Shown: positions 44,667 to 56,180 of the stretch, piece by piece
Layout of the letters: each line of letters starts with the position of its first letter
How positions within the stretch are numbered: the first letter of the stretch is position 1
Assembly (NCBI GenBank): GCA_028641055.1
Contig: CM054062.1
Coordinates: 184,821,958-184,885,957, forward strand
Reading direction: 5' to 3'
Length of the DNA stretch: 64,000 bases
DNA from: Alopecurus myosuroides
Lineage: Eukaryota; Streptophyta; Magnoliopsida; Poales; Poaceae
The notes under the pieces: model-generated
Databases searched by the model: none
What the model was told of the DNA's origin: nothing
The model's input: only the letters and a program-made list of their open reading frames with translations
Position numbers and translations under genes: made by a program

Positions 44667-46039
44667 CTACTCGTCAGCAGCCTCGTCAAACTCCACGTAG
44701 TAGCCGTCACCTGGATCCTCGTAAGCGTAGTCTGCGGAAACCACAGCCCCAAAGGGGTCAGTACATAGACGTACTGGCAAGCAAGACTCACAGTTCACCA
44801 AAGTATAACCCGTCAACACCAAGTACAGATGCCTTGGTTTCAACGGAAGGAAGGGGATATAAAAGGTGCTGCAACTGGCTGCGCTAACCAACTACAGAGA
44901 TTCTATCACTTCCGGCTAACAGAAAAGGGGATAAGATCGAGTATTGTAACCAACTGAGAGATAACTCCAAACAACCCCATCCTGGATCTCGCCCCTTATC
45001 CAAAGAAGCAATCCGAGGATAACTCACACAATTGGATTAAAGATGAATCAAGTTATTGTGACAATAATCCTATTACTAGTCAAGTGCTTAATCATGGGGT
45101 GTGAGATTGTGAATCATTAGGTTTAAGTTGTCCTGAGTACTTGTTAGCCAGTACTTTCACCAAGTTAACCATAACCGCGGAAAACACGGCTTCTCGAGAA
45201 GATTATCCCTGCAGGGTTGCACCAATTTGGCCGTACACGTATGAATAACCCGCCAGATGGGATGCCTCCCACCAAGCGGGGCACTCAACACAACTCAACT
45301 CTTCTTCGCATCAAGCCCAAAGCACCTTGGGCGCACGGCTAATCAAGCCCCGAAGAAAAGGGACCCTCATAGCACTCTAAGACCGTGTCCCCCTATATGC
45401 CGACTATGAAAGTTCCACCCTGCGCTGGGCTCGCAAAAACATGCATGCGGCAAATGGAAAACACGAACTAAATGAGATGATTTGGACGAGATGCGAATCG
45501 AATCAAATTGAGGGGGGCACCCATACTCGCTTCCCACATGCGGGTAGTGCGCTCATCATGGATCAGTAGACAAGACCCTTTTCCTATTAGGGTCGACACT
45601 AGCAGGCCTCAAAACCACACAGGGCCTCCTGCCGGTGCCTTATCATCAAATTATTATTAACAATAACATTAGCATGATTGATTGATTGATTAAACATCGA
45701 GCCCCCAGAACAAAATGAAAATATAGTAACTGAAAGTAACGGGTAACAGACTCGAGCAAAACAACCTAAGCATGTTAGTAAGACACTGGCTCAATCAATA
45801 GGGTTGTAGGAGGGGTGGTGAGGCAATATCAGGGTTAAAGGATTCATGTGATAGGTTCGTAACAGAAACAACTACCACTAAGGCTAGCAGAAATAGACAA
45901 CGGAAAGTATCGGTAACCAGGGTTGAAAGGAACACAGTGGTTCATGTGAGTGATAACTTGCCTGCAAACTCAGCAGCCGGGTACTGAGCTAGATCCTCAG
46001 AAGGGGTGCTGTAAAGATCGTCTGTCTCAACGTCGTCGT
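44667..46039 (-). CDS. Putative two-exon acidic reading frame inside the Tekay-B 5' LTR
   Basis: Same arrangement as 10054-11418. Exon 'a' is 45962-46039 (78 nt, phase 1 at both ends), followed by the GC-type donor CAG|GCAAGT. Exon 'b' is 44667-44731, ending YVEFDEAADE and a stop. The intron is about 1.2 kb. The exon sequence is kept almost unchanged between the two copies, although nearby AT-rich LTR sequence has drifted. Whether it is translated is unknown, and no start codon is assigned. Confidence 0.4.
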
Positions 46040-47831
46040 CTATTCGAGAAGAAGCAAACAAACAAGACAGAAATAGAAACAATCATTATCATGGCATTGT
46101 GCACAATCAAAGATGATGCATGACAAGTTAATGGTTGCATCAAAATAAACTAAGTGACATGGTAACACAATTTAAATGGACCCCTATGCAATTTTGAGTT
46201 GCATATGGAGAAGGTTCATGGATTAAGTTGGAACCAAATGATTTACAATTAATTATTAGGTGAAAGTTGTTAGCATGATGCATGCATGATGGTAACAACA
46301 AAATAACAACAAATAACAATGATAGATGCAAGTGATAAAAGGATTTAACAAGTTTAGAAATTTTGGGTTACTTAAACATGTCACACAAACAATTGTTGTT
46401 TTCAACAATTTAAAGGGTGCAAAACAATTAACAAAATTTATATTTGAAAATAACATCAAATTTTAGTTGGATTACATGTTTCAAATATTGAAATTTGAAT
46501 TAGGATGAATTTATTATGAATTAAACAATATTAAACAAGTTTAATTGAATTTAAAACAAGTGTGAATTTTATTTGAATTTTATTTATTCAAAACATAATT
46601 TCAAACTCACATTTGAAAATTTCACACTTTGATGGTTTGAAAACATATTTTGCATGTTCAAAAATATTTTATTTTGAGCAAGTTATGATTTTATCAAATT
46701 TGAATGAATTAAACAAGTATTAAATTATTTAGGCAATTTAAATTATTCAAACCATGAAGCAAAATTTATATTTGAATAGGTTACTCAAAATGGTATGGAA
46801 AACATATTTTATTTGCATTTATTGGATTAATAATGAATTAGTTATTGAATTTAGCAAATTGCATTTGAATTATTTGAATTCAAATTTAAATTGCATTTTG
46901 AAAATTCAAAACAGGGAACAAATGATACCAAAAGGTAGACAATTGAATTTAGACTAGCACACATATTTTTTTCATTTTTTAGAGTTATAAAATAAAAGTT
47001 ATAAGCAAAATACTTTCAGGGACCAATCTGTGATTTATTTGGACCTTGATTGAAAACAGAAATCGTTTTAATCCTTTTACACGCACAGAAACGTACACCA
47101 GTCGCTGCCAGTGGGGCCCGTGGGCTCACTGTGCTTGCGTGGCACATGAGTGACTGACAGGGGGCCCTCCCTGTCAGTACTCAGCCAAAAAAAAGACGGG
47201 ATTTTTATCCCGCCAGGCTGCGGGTCGAACTCGCGACCGCGCGCTTGCAAGCGTTCGCTCTGAACCAATTCAGCTGCTCGCGTTCGTTGTCAGATAACAG
47301 GTGCGCGGTGAGGAAAAGGTTACAAAGGCGAATACTGAACTTTTAACTGAACTTTCTTCTGACGACCGCGTGCTTCCGCGACATAACAACGGCTCACCGG
47401 CGACGATCTCGTCGCGTTGATGTGCATCGAGCTGCGCCGTGGTGGATGCGATTGATGACGTGCACGGATGCTGGATACGTGCAGAGGGAAGGAGGAGGAA
47501 GAGACGGTGGGTAGCTCACCGGGATTTGGCCGTGGAAGCAAGTGCTCGGGGTGGCGCGGCCGGCGACGAAGTCGTTGACGGCGTCGCAGATGTGGTGGCG
47601 CTCCGGGGAAGCTACTGTGTGCAAACTGGAGAGGGTGGAGTGGGGTTCTGGTTCCAGCAACTAGGTGGGAGAGCGGGTGGCTACTGCGGTGGTAAACATG
47701 GCGGGATCAGAGAGGAAAATGCCGGCGAGTTGCAGAGAAGAAGGGATGTCGACGAGGAGATGGAAAACGGCGGCGGCTCGAGGGCTAGGGGGCTAGGGTG
47801 AGGTCTGGCGGCGCTCGCTGTTCCCTAGGGG

Positions 47832-47840
47832 GTATAAGTA
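47832..47840 (-). promoter_or_regulatory. Candidate TATA box of the Tekay-B LTR
   Basis: Minus ACTTATACC in a GC-rich block, between short CCCTA/TAGGG arms. It also reads TATAAG on the plus strand, so direction is unresolved. Confidence 0.35.
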
Positions 47841-48804
47841 GGGTGCGGGGGAGCTCCCTGGCCGTCGGAGCCCGCCGTACGGCGACGTGGCGGCCTTGGA
47901 TGCCCGCCGTACGGGAGGACGACGGGTTCGTTCTAAAACGAACCGGTGCGCTAGCTAGTTGGGCTGGGCTGCGCGCTAGTAGGGCTTAGGTGGGTTGGGT
48001 CGTTAGGTGACGCGCGCGCGGCAGTTTTTCTCCTTTTATTTTTCTGTTTCCTTTATTTATTTTTTTGTTGAAACAAAATGGAAGAAAAAGTTAAGTGGTT
48101 GTGTTAGGAAAAATCCTAGAAAATTAGGGTGTGCTTGTTAGGTTAATTTTAAACAGTTAACAAGTTTGGATTTCAAAAATGTTTAAATTTTGTGTTGTTT
48201 GGAAAAACAAACCAATTTAGATGATTTTTGAATATTTAAAATGATTAATAAAATCAAACTTTTAATAAGGTGACCCAAAAGATTTAGTTGGAAACAAAGA
48301 ATAAAAGAATGTTTTGGTTATTATTTTTATAGTTTCAAATTGGGTTCTGTTTGAATAAACTTGGTTTGAAATGGAGTAATTGGTTAATTATTATAAAAAA
48401 ACAACCACTTAATAGGGTGAACCCTATTATTAATTGGATTAAAATTATAATTGTTTGGGGAATTTCATGGATTCAAAATGGGTGCTGATTTGAAGAGTTG
48501 GTTTTGAATTTGAAAGTGATTTAGAATTAATTGATTGAATTAATTGTTTGATTAAAAGCAACAATTTAATGAGTGATCATTAATGAATTATTTGGAAGCA
48601 ATTGAGGTTTTGATTTGCATTTCTTATTTGGAAAAGATTGTAACAGGCAAGTATGAAAACAAAAGGTTGATTAATGTTTGAACTTCATTATGAAAACAAT
48701 GCAAACAGAAATAAAACAAATGCAATGAGATGATGACATGATGCATTGCTTTAAATTAAACAAAGAACAAAACAACTAGGGAGTTTTCATACTTGGATGT
48801 TACA

Positions 48805-48809
48805 TGGTG
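48805..48809. other. Target site duplication of Tekay-B, right
   Basis: TGGTG, pair of 33726-33730. Confidence 0.95.
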
Positions 48810-49658
48810 TCACGGCAGATGCCATAGGATGGCTAAAGTTGTGGGGACGATGGACGCTGGAGGCGCTCGGGGAGGGATCACGCAGCGAGTAGCCGCGTGA
48901 GTGTGAAGCTAGCACTGCAAACAACAAGATCTACCCAGGTTCAGGGCCCTCGTGTGGAGGTAAAACCCCTACTCCTGCCTTTCTCTCTTTATATTCGAGT
49001 CTCACCGAGTAGCCACAGTACAAGTGTTTCTCACTACCAAGTAGCCACCCTTCTCTCTATGTGAAGAACTAGGTCAAGAATGTGAACCGGTTCTAGGATC
49101 CCTCGCGCAGGAGGGGGCAGGGCACCTTATATACTGGTGCCCAGCCGGATACAGCCAAGATGTCGACACTATGTGCACACTGTGTACTTCCGGGTTCCCG
49201 CTGACACCTTTACACCTTTTGGCTTCCTGGATTGTCTTCATGTGCAAAGTCGTTCCGCAGAACCGAGGAGCTGATCTGTTATCACTGCCACGAACACAGG
49301 GTAGGTCCCCCTATCCTGAGACGCCCTGCTGACACACTGTCGCGGTCAGGCACGCGCTCTGCAGATGAACAGTGCCGTGAAAAGTGCCAAAGTACGGACC
49401 CGGGATACGCGGGATCCTGTGTCAGAATGGCTCCTTTGACTTCTGGCCCGAGTAGGAGACCGCCATTTCTACTCGGACCACTTCCTCTACCCGGAGGAGA
49501 ATAACTTCCCTGATTCTTCCTCCTGGCCTTCAGTGCGTACGGCCGAATAGCGGACGACCAGGTAGCGAGTACCGGGTAGCCGCTACTCTGCCAAGTGTCT
49601 CTTCTGATCTTGCCCTTCAGCACTTGCCTTTACCCTACTCGGGGGTATCCCCCCGACA
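48810..49658 (-). repeat. Main part of the Tat-C 3' LTR
   Basis: Matches 63155-64000 with few changes. With the 13 bp at 33718 the LTR is 862 bp. It ends ...CCCCCCGACA (minus strand TGTCGGGGGG), next to the polypurine tract. It carries the same TATA box in an inverted repeat at 49120-49142. Confidence 0.93.
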
Positions 49659-49672
49659 TTAGTCCCCGAAGC
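49659..49672 (-). other. Polypurine tract of Tat-C
   Basis: Minus strand GCTTCGGGGACTAA directly before the LTR start TGTCGGGG. Less purine-rich than usual, but in the right place. Confidence 0.55.
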
Positions 49673-50164
49673 TGGTAGAGTCATGCGAACTTGTTCACTG
49701 GGCTCTGCCAGGTTAAAAACCAATCTTGCCTTTGAGCCTTAGGTTGCTGAGTAGAACCTCCGAGTAGCTCTTTATCCTGTCTCGAGTTTCTCCTTTTCCG
49801 AATAGGACCACTTCTCTTCCCTGTCGCCGAGTAAAATAACTTGGCGAGATTTCCAATCAGAATCTCTGCGTGGCAGAGCGAAATCCGGCTTTCGGCAACG
49901 CAACTGAGCACTTGTCGCGTTCCCGTACCCCCGACGCCTCGGTGCCCAGGATCTGACAGGCCACGCGCCCAGTTTTCACGGCCCGGGCCCACTAGCCCGT
50001 TATGTCCCATCAAGCGCAGTTATTACCCACGATCGCGTCGTGGGATCAATTGTGGCCGTTACGCGCGCATTCTGCGCTGTGTGCGTTTCTAACCGGCCCA
50101 CACACCCCACGCCGCACGATCTCTGGGCATAACTGATCCCACTAATTCCAATCGTAACGGCAAC
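49673..50164. other. Noncoding spacer upstream of the Tat-C antisense gene
   Basis: No supported gene. GC-balanced, with several CGAGTAG words shared with the rest of Tat-C. Confidence 0.5.
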
Positions 50165-50192
50165 CCGAGGGGAGGTATAAATACCCCCTCGG
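50165..50192 (+). promoter_or_regulatory. TATA box of the Tat-C antisense gene, inside an inverted repeat
   Basis: TATAAATA at 50176-50183 lies between the perfect 8-bp arms CCGAGGGG (50165-50172) and CCCCTCGG (50185-50192). A C/T-rich leader follows and the ATG is at 50349, about 170 bp downstream. This is a good plant RNA polymerase II core promoter on the strand opposite gag-pol. Confidence 0.75.
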
Positions 50193-51341
50193 TAACTCCC
50201 TTCTCCTCTTCCTGCCTTCACTTTCCCCTCGCCTCTTCGTTTCTCCGCCGCCGTCGAGCTCTTCGCCGCCGTGCCCCTCGTAGCGCCGAAAGGCTCATCT
50301 TTTCCGCCAAGTTCCACCAAATCACCACCAAATCTCCTTCCCTGCTCGATGGCTCGTGATGACGGCGCCCGCGCCGGGTGGGCCGGATCCACCGTCACGG
50401 CAGAGGAGTGCCAGTGGCTGGTGAACACGCGGCGAGTTCCTGTCGGCGTCCGCTGCCGGCCTCCCGCTGGCGAGCTCGTCCCCGCTTCGGAGGCGGACGA
50501 GCACGTGGTCTTCCTCGCGCACTTCGCGCGGGGATTCGGGCTTCCGGCATCGGATTTCTTCCGCGGCTTCCTCGATCACTTCGGGATCCTGCCGCACCAC
50601 CTGCCGCCGAATGCGGTGGTGATGCTCGCATACCACTCCGTGGTGTGCGAGGCATTTCTGGGCGTGCGCCCCACGCCGATGACCTGGGTGCGCTTCTTCT
50701 TCTTCAGGAAGCAGATCAAGGCCAAGCCGGGTAGCGCGGAGAGCAGCCGCGGCGTGACCGAGACCGGCAGCGCCATGATGGTGCAGCGCAGCGGGACCAA
50801 CCATCCGCGCATCAAAGGGCTTGACTCGGTGCGCAAATGGCAGAGGACATTCTTCTATGTGAAGAACATCCCTGTTAAGAAGGACGAGCCAGTGGTGGAC
50901 CAGATCAATCTTCCCCGGTGGACCAACTCGCCTCCTACCGAGCAGAATTGGGGATTCAAGCCCCCGCTAGATGGCGACATCAAACAGATCAACGCGCCCC
51001 TCGCCAAGCTGAAGGAGAGTGGACTCAAGGACGACGACCCTATCGCCTGCTGGATTTCCAGGCGAGTGCTCCCGCTGCAGCGCCGCGCACACCTCATGTG
51101 CTACATGGGCGGCAACCGAGATTGCACTCGGACGACCACATTCGAGCTCAGCAACGCGGATGTGGCCGTCTGGGCGCGCTCCATCATGAGCACCGGCCTC
51201 AGGGACAACTGGCAGTACGGCTTCGTGCCGTACAGCCGCACGAAGCCCATCAAGCGGGTTAGTACTTCTCTTCCCGCTTCTGCATATCGATTCCGAGTAG
51301 ACGGCCTTCTTAGCATAGGGTGCTTAGTATCCGCACTCTGT

Positions 51342-51495
51342 GCCGAGTAGGACACTTAGCAGTATTGCTTAGGCTTCATGTGCTTTATGTTTGCACGCCA
51401 CGCCGAGTAGGGCACTTAGCAGTATCGCTTTGGCTTTATGTGCTTTATGTTTGCACGCCACACCGAGTAGGACACTTAGCAGTATTATGCTTCGT
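51342..51495. repeat. 60-bp tandem repeat, about 2.6 copies, in intron 1 of the antisense gene
   Basis: Units begin at 51342, 51402 and 51462 with (G/A)CCGAGTAGG(A/G)CACTTAGC. The period is exactly 60 bp and copies differ at few positions. Confidence 0.9.
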
Positions 51496-52769
51496 GCTAG
51501 CATCCCGCTCCGGGTAGGATCCCTTATTCTACCCAACTGATTCATGTTTCCTGCTTATATCTCCAGCGCCTTTCTCGCCAGCTCGCTGAGAGCGAGGAGC
51601 GCTTCGAGGCCAATTGGCACGCAGATCGGACAGAGGACGACGAGGTCTCGTACGACACCGCGGACAAACTCAATATTCCTCATGCCGCCCAGACGGATAA
51701 GTATCATGTCGATGCGTCCGTTCGGGACTGGTCCGAAGACGACGACTAAGGTGATTGATTTCACCTTTATGGTCGCGAGTAGCGCAACCCAATTTCCTCC
51801 TCTTTCCTAACTGTTTTCTTCTTCTCAACTCTGCAGAGGATGCTGATACTGATGCTGAAGAGGAGGGCGAGGATGAGGACGGGGACGCCCTTGACGTCGA
51901 TCCGCTTGCAGTTGCTGCTCCTGCCACTCGCAAGAGGGCGGGTAGTGGTGCTCAAGAGCCCACCGCGAAGAAAGACAAGAAGACCGTGAAGAAGGTAAAG
52001 CAGGGGAGACGGCTACCCCCTTCTCGTGCCGGGTAAGCGATTTTCTTCCAAGTTGCAATTTGCTGTTGCTGCTTTCTCGGAACTCCTTATTCTGCTACTG
52101 CTTCTCGATTTCTTCTGTTTCTCACACTCTTCTTATGAACTTCTTTCTTCTCTTCAGCGCCCCCTTGGATGCTAATGCTGCTGCCGCACCCACCAAGTCC
52201 AAGTCCAAGAAGAGATCCGCCATCGACCTCGATGCGCTCATCGATCTCTCTGAAGAGGACGAGGTCGCAGCATGGGACAGGGTGCATGCGCCCTCTCCTG
52301 TGAAAGGAGAAGACGAGGACGACGCCCAGGACATGGATGTTGGTGCCCATGACGCCAACCAGGAGCAGCAGGCCCGCGCAGAGCAGGAAGCGCAGGATGC
52401 TGCTCGCGACGATAGACCACTTTCTCCCCCAGCTGCCGCAGCCGGGGAGGACGCAGAGCAAGGCCCCGAGCAACAAGATTATGCCTCCCTTGAGCGGCAG
52501 GAAGAAAACTAGGAGCAGCATGACACTGACGTTGCTGCCCAAGACGACCTCGCGGCCCAGCCGCGGGTAGAAGGACAAGAAGAGGCACAACCAGATCCTG
52601 CTGCCGAGCAGCAGGTTGAGACAGTTGACATGGAGCAGGACCTGCAGAGCCACGCGCAGCCGGACGCTGCGCCGGGTAGCGGGCCCTTGGTGCCGCCTAC
52701 CCAGCAGGGCACCTCATCCACCGCACCGAGCTCCCCGCCGGTGAAGAGGACCAAGATTACAGCTAGCCC

Positions 52770-52950
52770 TCCAGCTAAGAAAGATGCGGCCGAGAAGAAG
52801 GCTGCTGAGAAGAAAGCCACCAAAGAGAGAGCCGTCGAGAAGAAAGACACCGAGAAGAAACTTATCGAGAAGAAGGCTGTCGAGAAGCCAGCCGCCGAGA
52901 AGAAAGCCACCGAGAAGAAAGCCGCCGAGAAGCCAGCTGCTCAGCCAGAC
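52770..52950 (+). repeat. Degenerate GAGAAGAA(G/A) coding repeats (AEKK-type)
   Basis: About ten imperfect copies of a 15-24 bp unit coding (A/V/T)-(A/V)-E-K-K-(A/D/L) within exon 4 of the Tat-C antisense gene. The result is an alternating Lys/Glu/Ala stretch like that of histone-H1-type tails or long charged helices. Confidence 0.8.
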
Positions 52951-55512
52951 GCTGCTGTCCGCAGGAATCCTCCTCGTGGCGTTGCGCAAGATTCTGCCGC
53001 GATGCCGCCACCTAAACAAAAGGCGAAGCCTGCCGTGAAGGGTGGGCAGCTCACTATTGGTGCTTCCGGCACTGCTGAAGGCATACCTGCTGGATCAAGC
53101 CTTCGCGATCCGCCTGCCTACCCGCCTTACATGTTGCAGACGAGCAAGCAGTACAGCATCCCGCTAAGCGCGGCCGAGAAGAAACTTGCTATTACCAGAG
53201 GCAAACAGGCCCAGGCTGTGGATTCCAAGCCGCCAGCCAAGAACAAGGACAGGGCCCTTTCAATTTTCTCGCGCGAGGTCCAGGAGACCGAGGTGACGTC
53301 CAAGGGTCTTGAGCAGATGATCGACCGGGTAGGCTTCATTGAACCTGACTGGAACAGCGACGTCCTTGGCAACGAGCCCTAGCACGGCCTTGCCTTGGGC
53401 AAGCTGGACCACTGGCGTATTGACTGGAACAAGGCGGACATGGACTACAATCCCATGACCATCTCGTCCTCCACCAGTACGCTTGCCGCGAAGCTGTTTG
53501 TCCACCGCAAAAATGCAGAAGACATCGAGCAAACCTACACGGTAAGTTTTGCTTGTCTGTTCCGAGTTGCTTTTTTCTTCTCTTCTACTCTTCTCCTTCT
53601 TCTTATCCATCACCCAGTCCCCGAGATTCGGGCCGAGTAGACGGATACTCAACCGAGTTGCCGTCTTCTCGGGTTGAATCTTCAAAATTTCGTCTGATTC
53701 CTTTTCTCTCCGCCTCTCAGAATAGCCTCTTGAAGAGAACAAATCTGTACCGGTCGCTGCTCTGGAATCACAGCATTGCAAGAAGGCGCCTTGAGGCCCT
53801 AGAAGCAGAACGCAAAAGCGGTGCTGCAACAGAGAAGGAGGCTGTGGACCGTACTCTCAAGATTTCCGAAATCGAAAGTAAGCTTTTAGCTACGCGGTTC
53901 ATGCGTTTCGTGTTTACGCCCGCTTATGCTTTCTACTTTAACTGATTTTACCCTGCAGGCAAGTTTAAGGCGCTGGAAGAAGAGCATAAGCTCTGCCATG
54001 TGTTTGTTGAGAGCGCTGAGACCACCATCAAGAAACTCGAAGGTGAATTGCCGTCTTCTCGGCTTGTCTTCCTTCCTTTGCTTCTTTGCTTCCCTGTTGA
54101 CCTTGCTCCTCTCTCCACAGAAGATCACAAGAAATTTGTTGAGGAGCATCTTGACTGCCTCAAACCCGCCGAGGTGCAGCAGCAGCTGGAGAGCCAGGCA
54201 GTAGATCTTAAGAAAGAGCATGCCACCGAGATGGAACCTCTCCAAGTCCAGCTGCGAGCCGCCCTCCAAAATGCCCTTGACATAGCTGCAGAGAAGAACA
54301 AGATAGCGGCCGAGAAGAACAAGATTGAAGCAGCTGCCAAGGCTGAGAAGAGGGCTCTTGAGCTGGAGTGCGATACGCTGAGGAAGAGCAACTCAGATCT
54401 CATGCTCCAGCTGGCCCAGTTCCGGAGGGTGGAAGAAAAGCATGTTGCTGATGAGGAGTCATGGGAGAAGAAGCTGCAGTCGCTACTTTGCGAGCTGAAC
54501 AGTAAGTACCCGCTTCTCTGCGCTTCGCTGTCTCCTTTTGCTTCTCTGCTGCTTGATTCGCTTCTCTTCTCTGCCTCTGTCTCTAATCTTTTTGATAGCT
54601 TTTTCAGAAATTTTCCCCGACCTCAGCTCGGCTTGCAAACCTGCTCTGTCAAAGGCCCAAGCAGCTCGCACCGAGAAGGGCGAGCCCATGGACACTAAAG
54701 CCTCGATCGAAGACAGCTTCACAAACATGCAGGGGCAGCTCCAGCGTCTAAGGGGCGTGGGCACCGATCTGGTGCGCACTGCCTTCAAACTCCATGACTT
54801 GTTTTGGCCTCGAGACTCTGCGCCAGCAACCATCCGTGGGCTCGCCGAGAAGCTGAATGGCGTCAAGGCCGAGCTGAAGAAGTGGCGAGCATCCGGAGCT
54901 CGGGCAGGCGCGGATATGCTGCTCCTCTTCATCTGCAGCTGGTATGAGAACCTCAATCTCAATACCATCCTCGAGATGCGCCGTGATTCTAAGTGGTAGA
55001 AGGAACCCGAGTGCGTGGCTCGCCGTCAGGCAGTCGCGTGGGAGATCGCCTCCTACGCGGATACCGCGCACTACATAGAAGGCCTCCCCGAGCCCGACAC
55101 GGATGTGGAAGGCGAGGGCGACGACGAGGATGAAGATGATGATGAGGAGGCCACGGTGTCAGACGGGCTGAGCTTCTTCGCCAGCACCGATGAGAAGTAC
55201 GAGAAGGGCAAGGGCGCGGCCGTCGCGAATAGCGACGAAGAAGCCGAAAGCGTGGAGATGGCCATCGACACCGCAGCCCTTGAGTTCGACACTTCATCAG
55301 GCGCAGCCCTCGATGACACGGCGCGACTCCGCGCTCAATCTGCTGCCTCCACTTCGGCGACGGACCCCATCTCGGTGGCCACAACCACTTCTGATCAGGC
55401 TGCCACCAACCCGGAAGCGGATGTCGCCAACCCGGAAGCTGACGCTGCCAAGGCCACCCCCGAAGCTGATGCCACCAAGACCAACACTGAGAATGCTGCT
55501 ACCTCCACCTGA

Positions 55513-56180
55513 TTATGTCCTGCCACAGTTATGCTTGAAACTTTTATCAGATCCCCGGAATGCCGGGTGCAGATGTACTGAACAATTTACCTTCCCGTTG
55601 CTACTCAGTTTTATCTCATTTGAAGTTTTTATTCTCAGCAATTTGAGCAGCTTTGGTTTGATGCCGGGTTGCGTTATCATGCGAGTCCCCGAGTTGCATT
55701 TTTCATCCACCTTCCCTTTTTATCTCAGCTCTTACCTGCAATTTGTTGCTTTTTTGGTATTCGAGTCACAAGAGTTCAAAGTCGAGGTTTCAAATACTTA
55801 GCCACTTAGGAAACAGTCATAGTAACGCTACCCACCACATAGCCGAAGAGGATAACAACAGACAGTAAGAAGCACTCTACTCGGTTGCCACACGCTTCCT
55901 TCCCTTTGCAATTTTTCATGTGTTCATTGACTCTTTGGCTTGTTCTCTGGCTTGCCATGAAGCCGGTTTGCGGACAGCAGCAGAGTCGCAGAGTGTCCGG
56001 TGAGTATAAACACACTACTTTGTATGCTTTTGAAATTCTAAGCGCAGCAACCGAGTAGACAAAGAGATAACAGAATAGAAACACTTAGAGCAATTTTGGG
56101 CGAGGGCAGTCCCCGAGTTCAATTTTTGATTGCAGGGTAGGAGCTTTTACTCGGATAAGAGAGTACATACACACTTTTGC
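55513..56180. other. Spacer between convergent Tat-C pol and antisense gene
   Basis: No gene supported. It contains pyrimidine-rich stretches and CCCCGAGTT words. Transcripts of both strands would overlap here if either ran past its stop by a few hundred bases. Confidence 0.5.

Larger units (their letters stand above)
33731..48804 (-). mobile_element. Tekay-B: complete second copy of the chromodomain retrotransposon
   Basis: 15.07 kb with 4637-bp and 4613-bp LTRs, a 5824-bp internal region, TGTCGCACCC...GATGTTACA ends and 5-bp TSDs. Internal genes are about 95 percent identical to Tekay-A by eye, but the GC-rich promoter block of the LTR is much more diverged. Pol carries four stops. Inserted into the Tat-C 3' LTR. 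Confidence 0.95.
44192..48804 (-). repeat. 5' LTR of Tekay-B (4613 bp)
   Basis: Bounded by TGTAACATCC (48804) and GGGTGCGACA (44192). A candidate TATA site is at 47832-47840 (minus ACTTATACC), with a splice-donor-like CCCG|GTGAGC at 47514-47520 and a long AT-rich stretch at 46080-47060. Confidence 0.95.
50349..55512 (+). pseudogene. Tat-C antisense eight-exon gene ('putative gypsy type transposon' family), four internal stops
   Basis: Exons: 50349-51257, 51567-51750, 51837-52032, 52158-53541, 53721-53877, 53959-54042, 54121-54501 and 54608-55512. All introns are GT-AG and every junction phase agrees, giving 1400 codons in one frame. Exon 1 has the Transposase_28-type domain (FLDHFGILPHHLPPNAVVML, then FLGVRPTPMTWVRFFFFRK). 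Exon 2 is RLSRQLAESEERFEANW. Exon 4 is acidic, then Lys/Glu/Ala-rich with AEKK repeats (about 52770-52950). Exons 5-8 are coiled coil, and the C-terminus is an acidic run (EGEGDDEDEDDDEE) and an Asn-Pro-Glu-Ala-Asp repeat. In-frame stops are TAA 51747-51749, TAG 52510-52512, TAG 53380-53382 and TAG 54997-54999. It may be nuclear, given the charged tails; no enzyme motif is seen. It converges tail to tail with pol. Confidence 0.85.

Noticed and set aside
54000..54698. Plus-strand 232-aa frame as an independent gene
   Set aside because: It reads through introns 6 and 7 of the antisense gene. The splice sites at 54042/54121 and 54501/54608 give the phase-consistent model.
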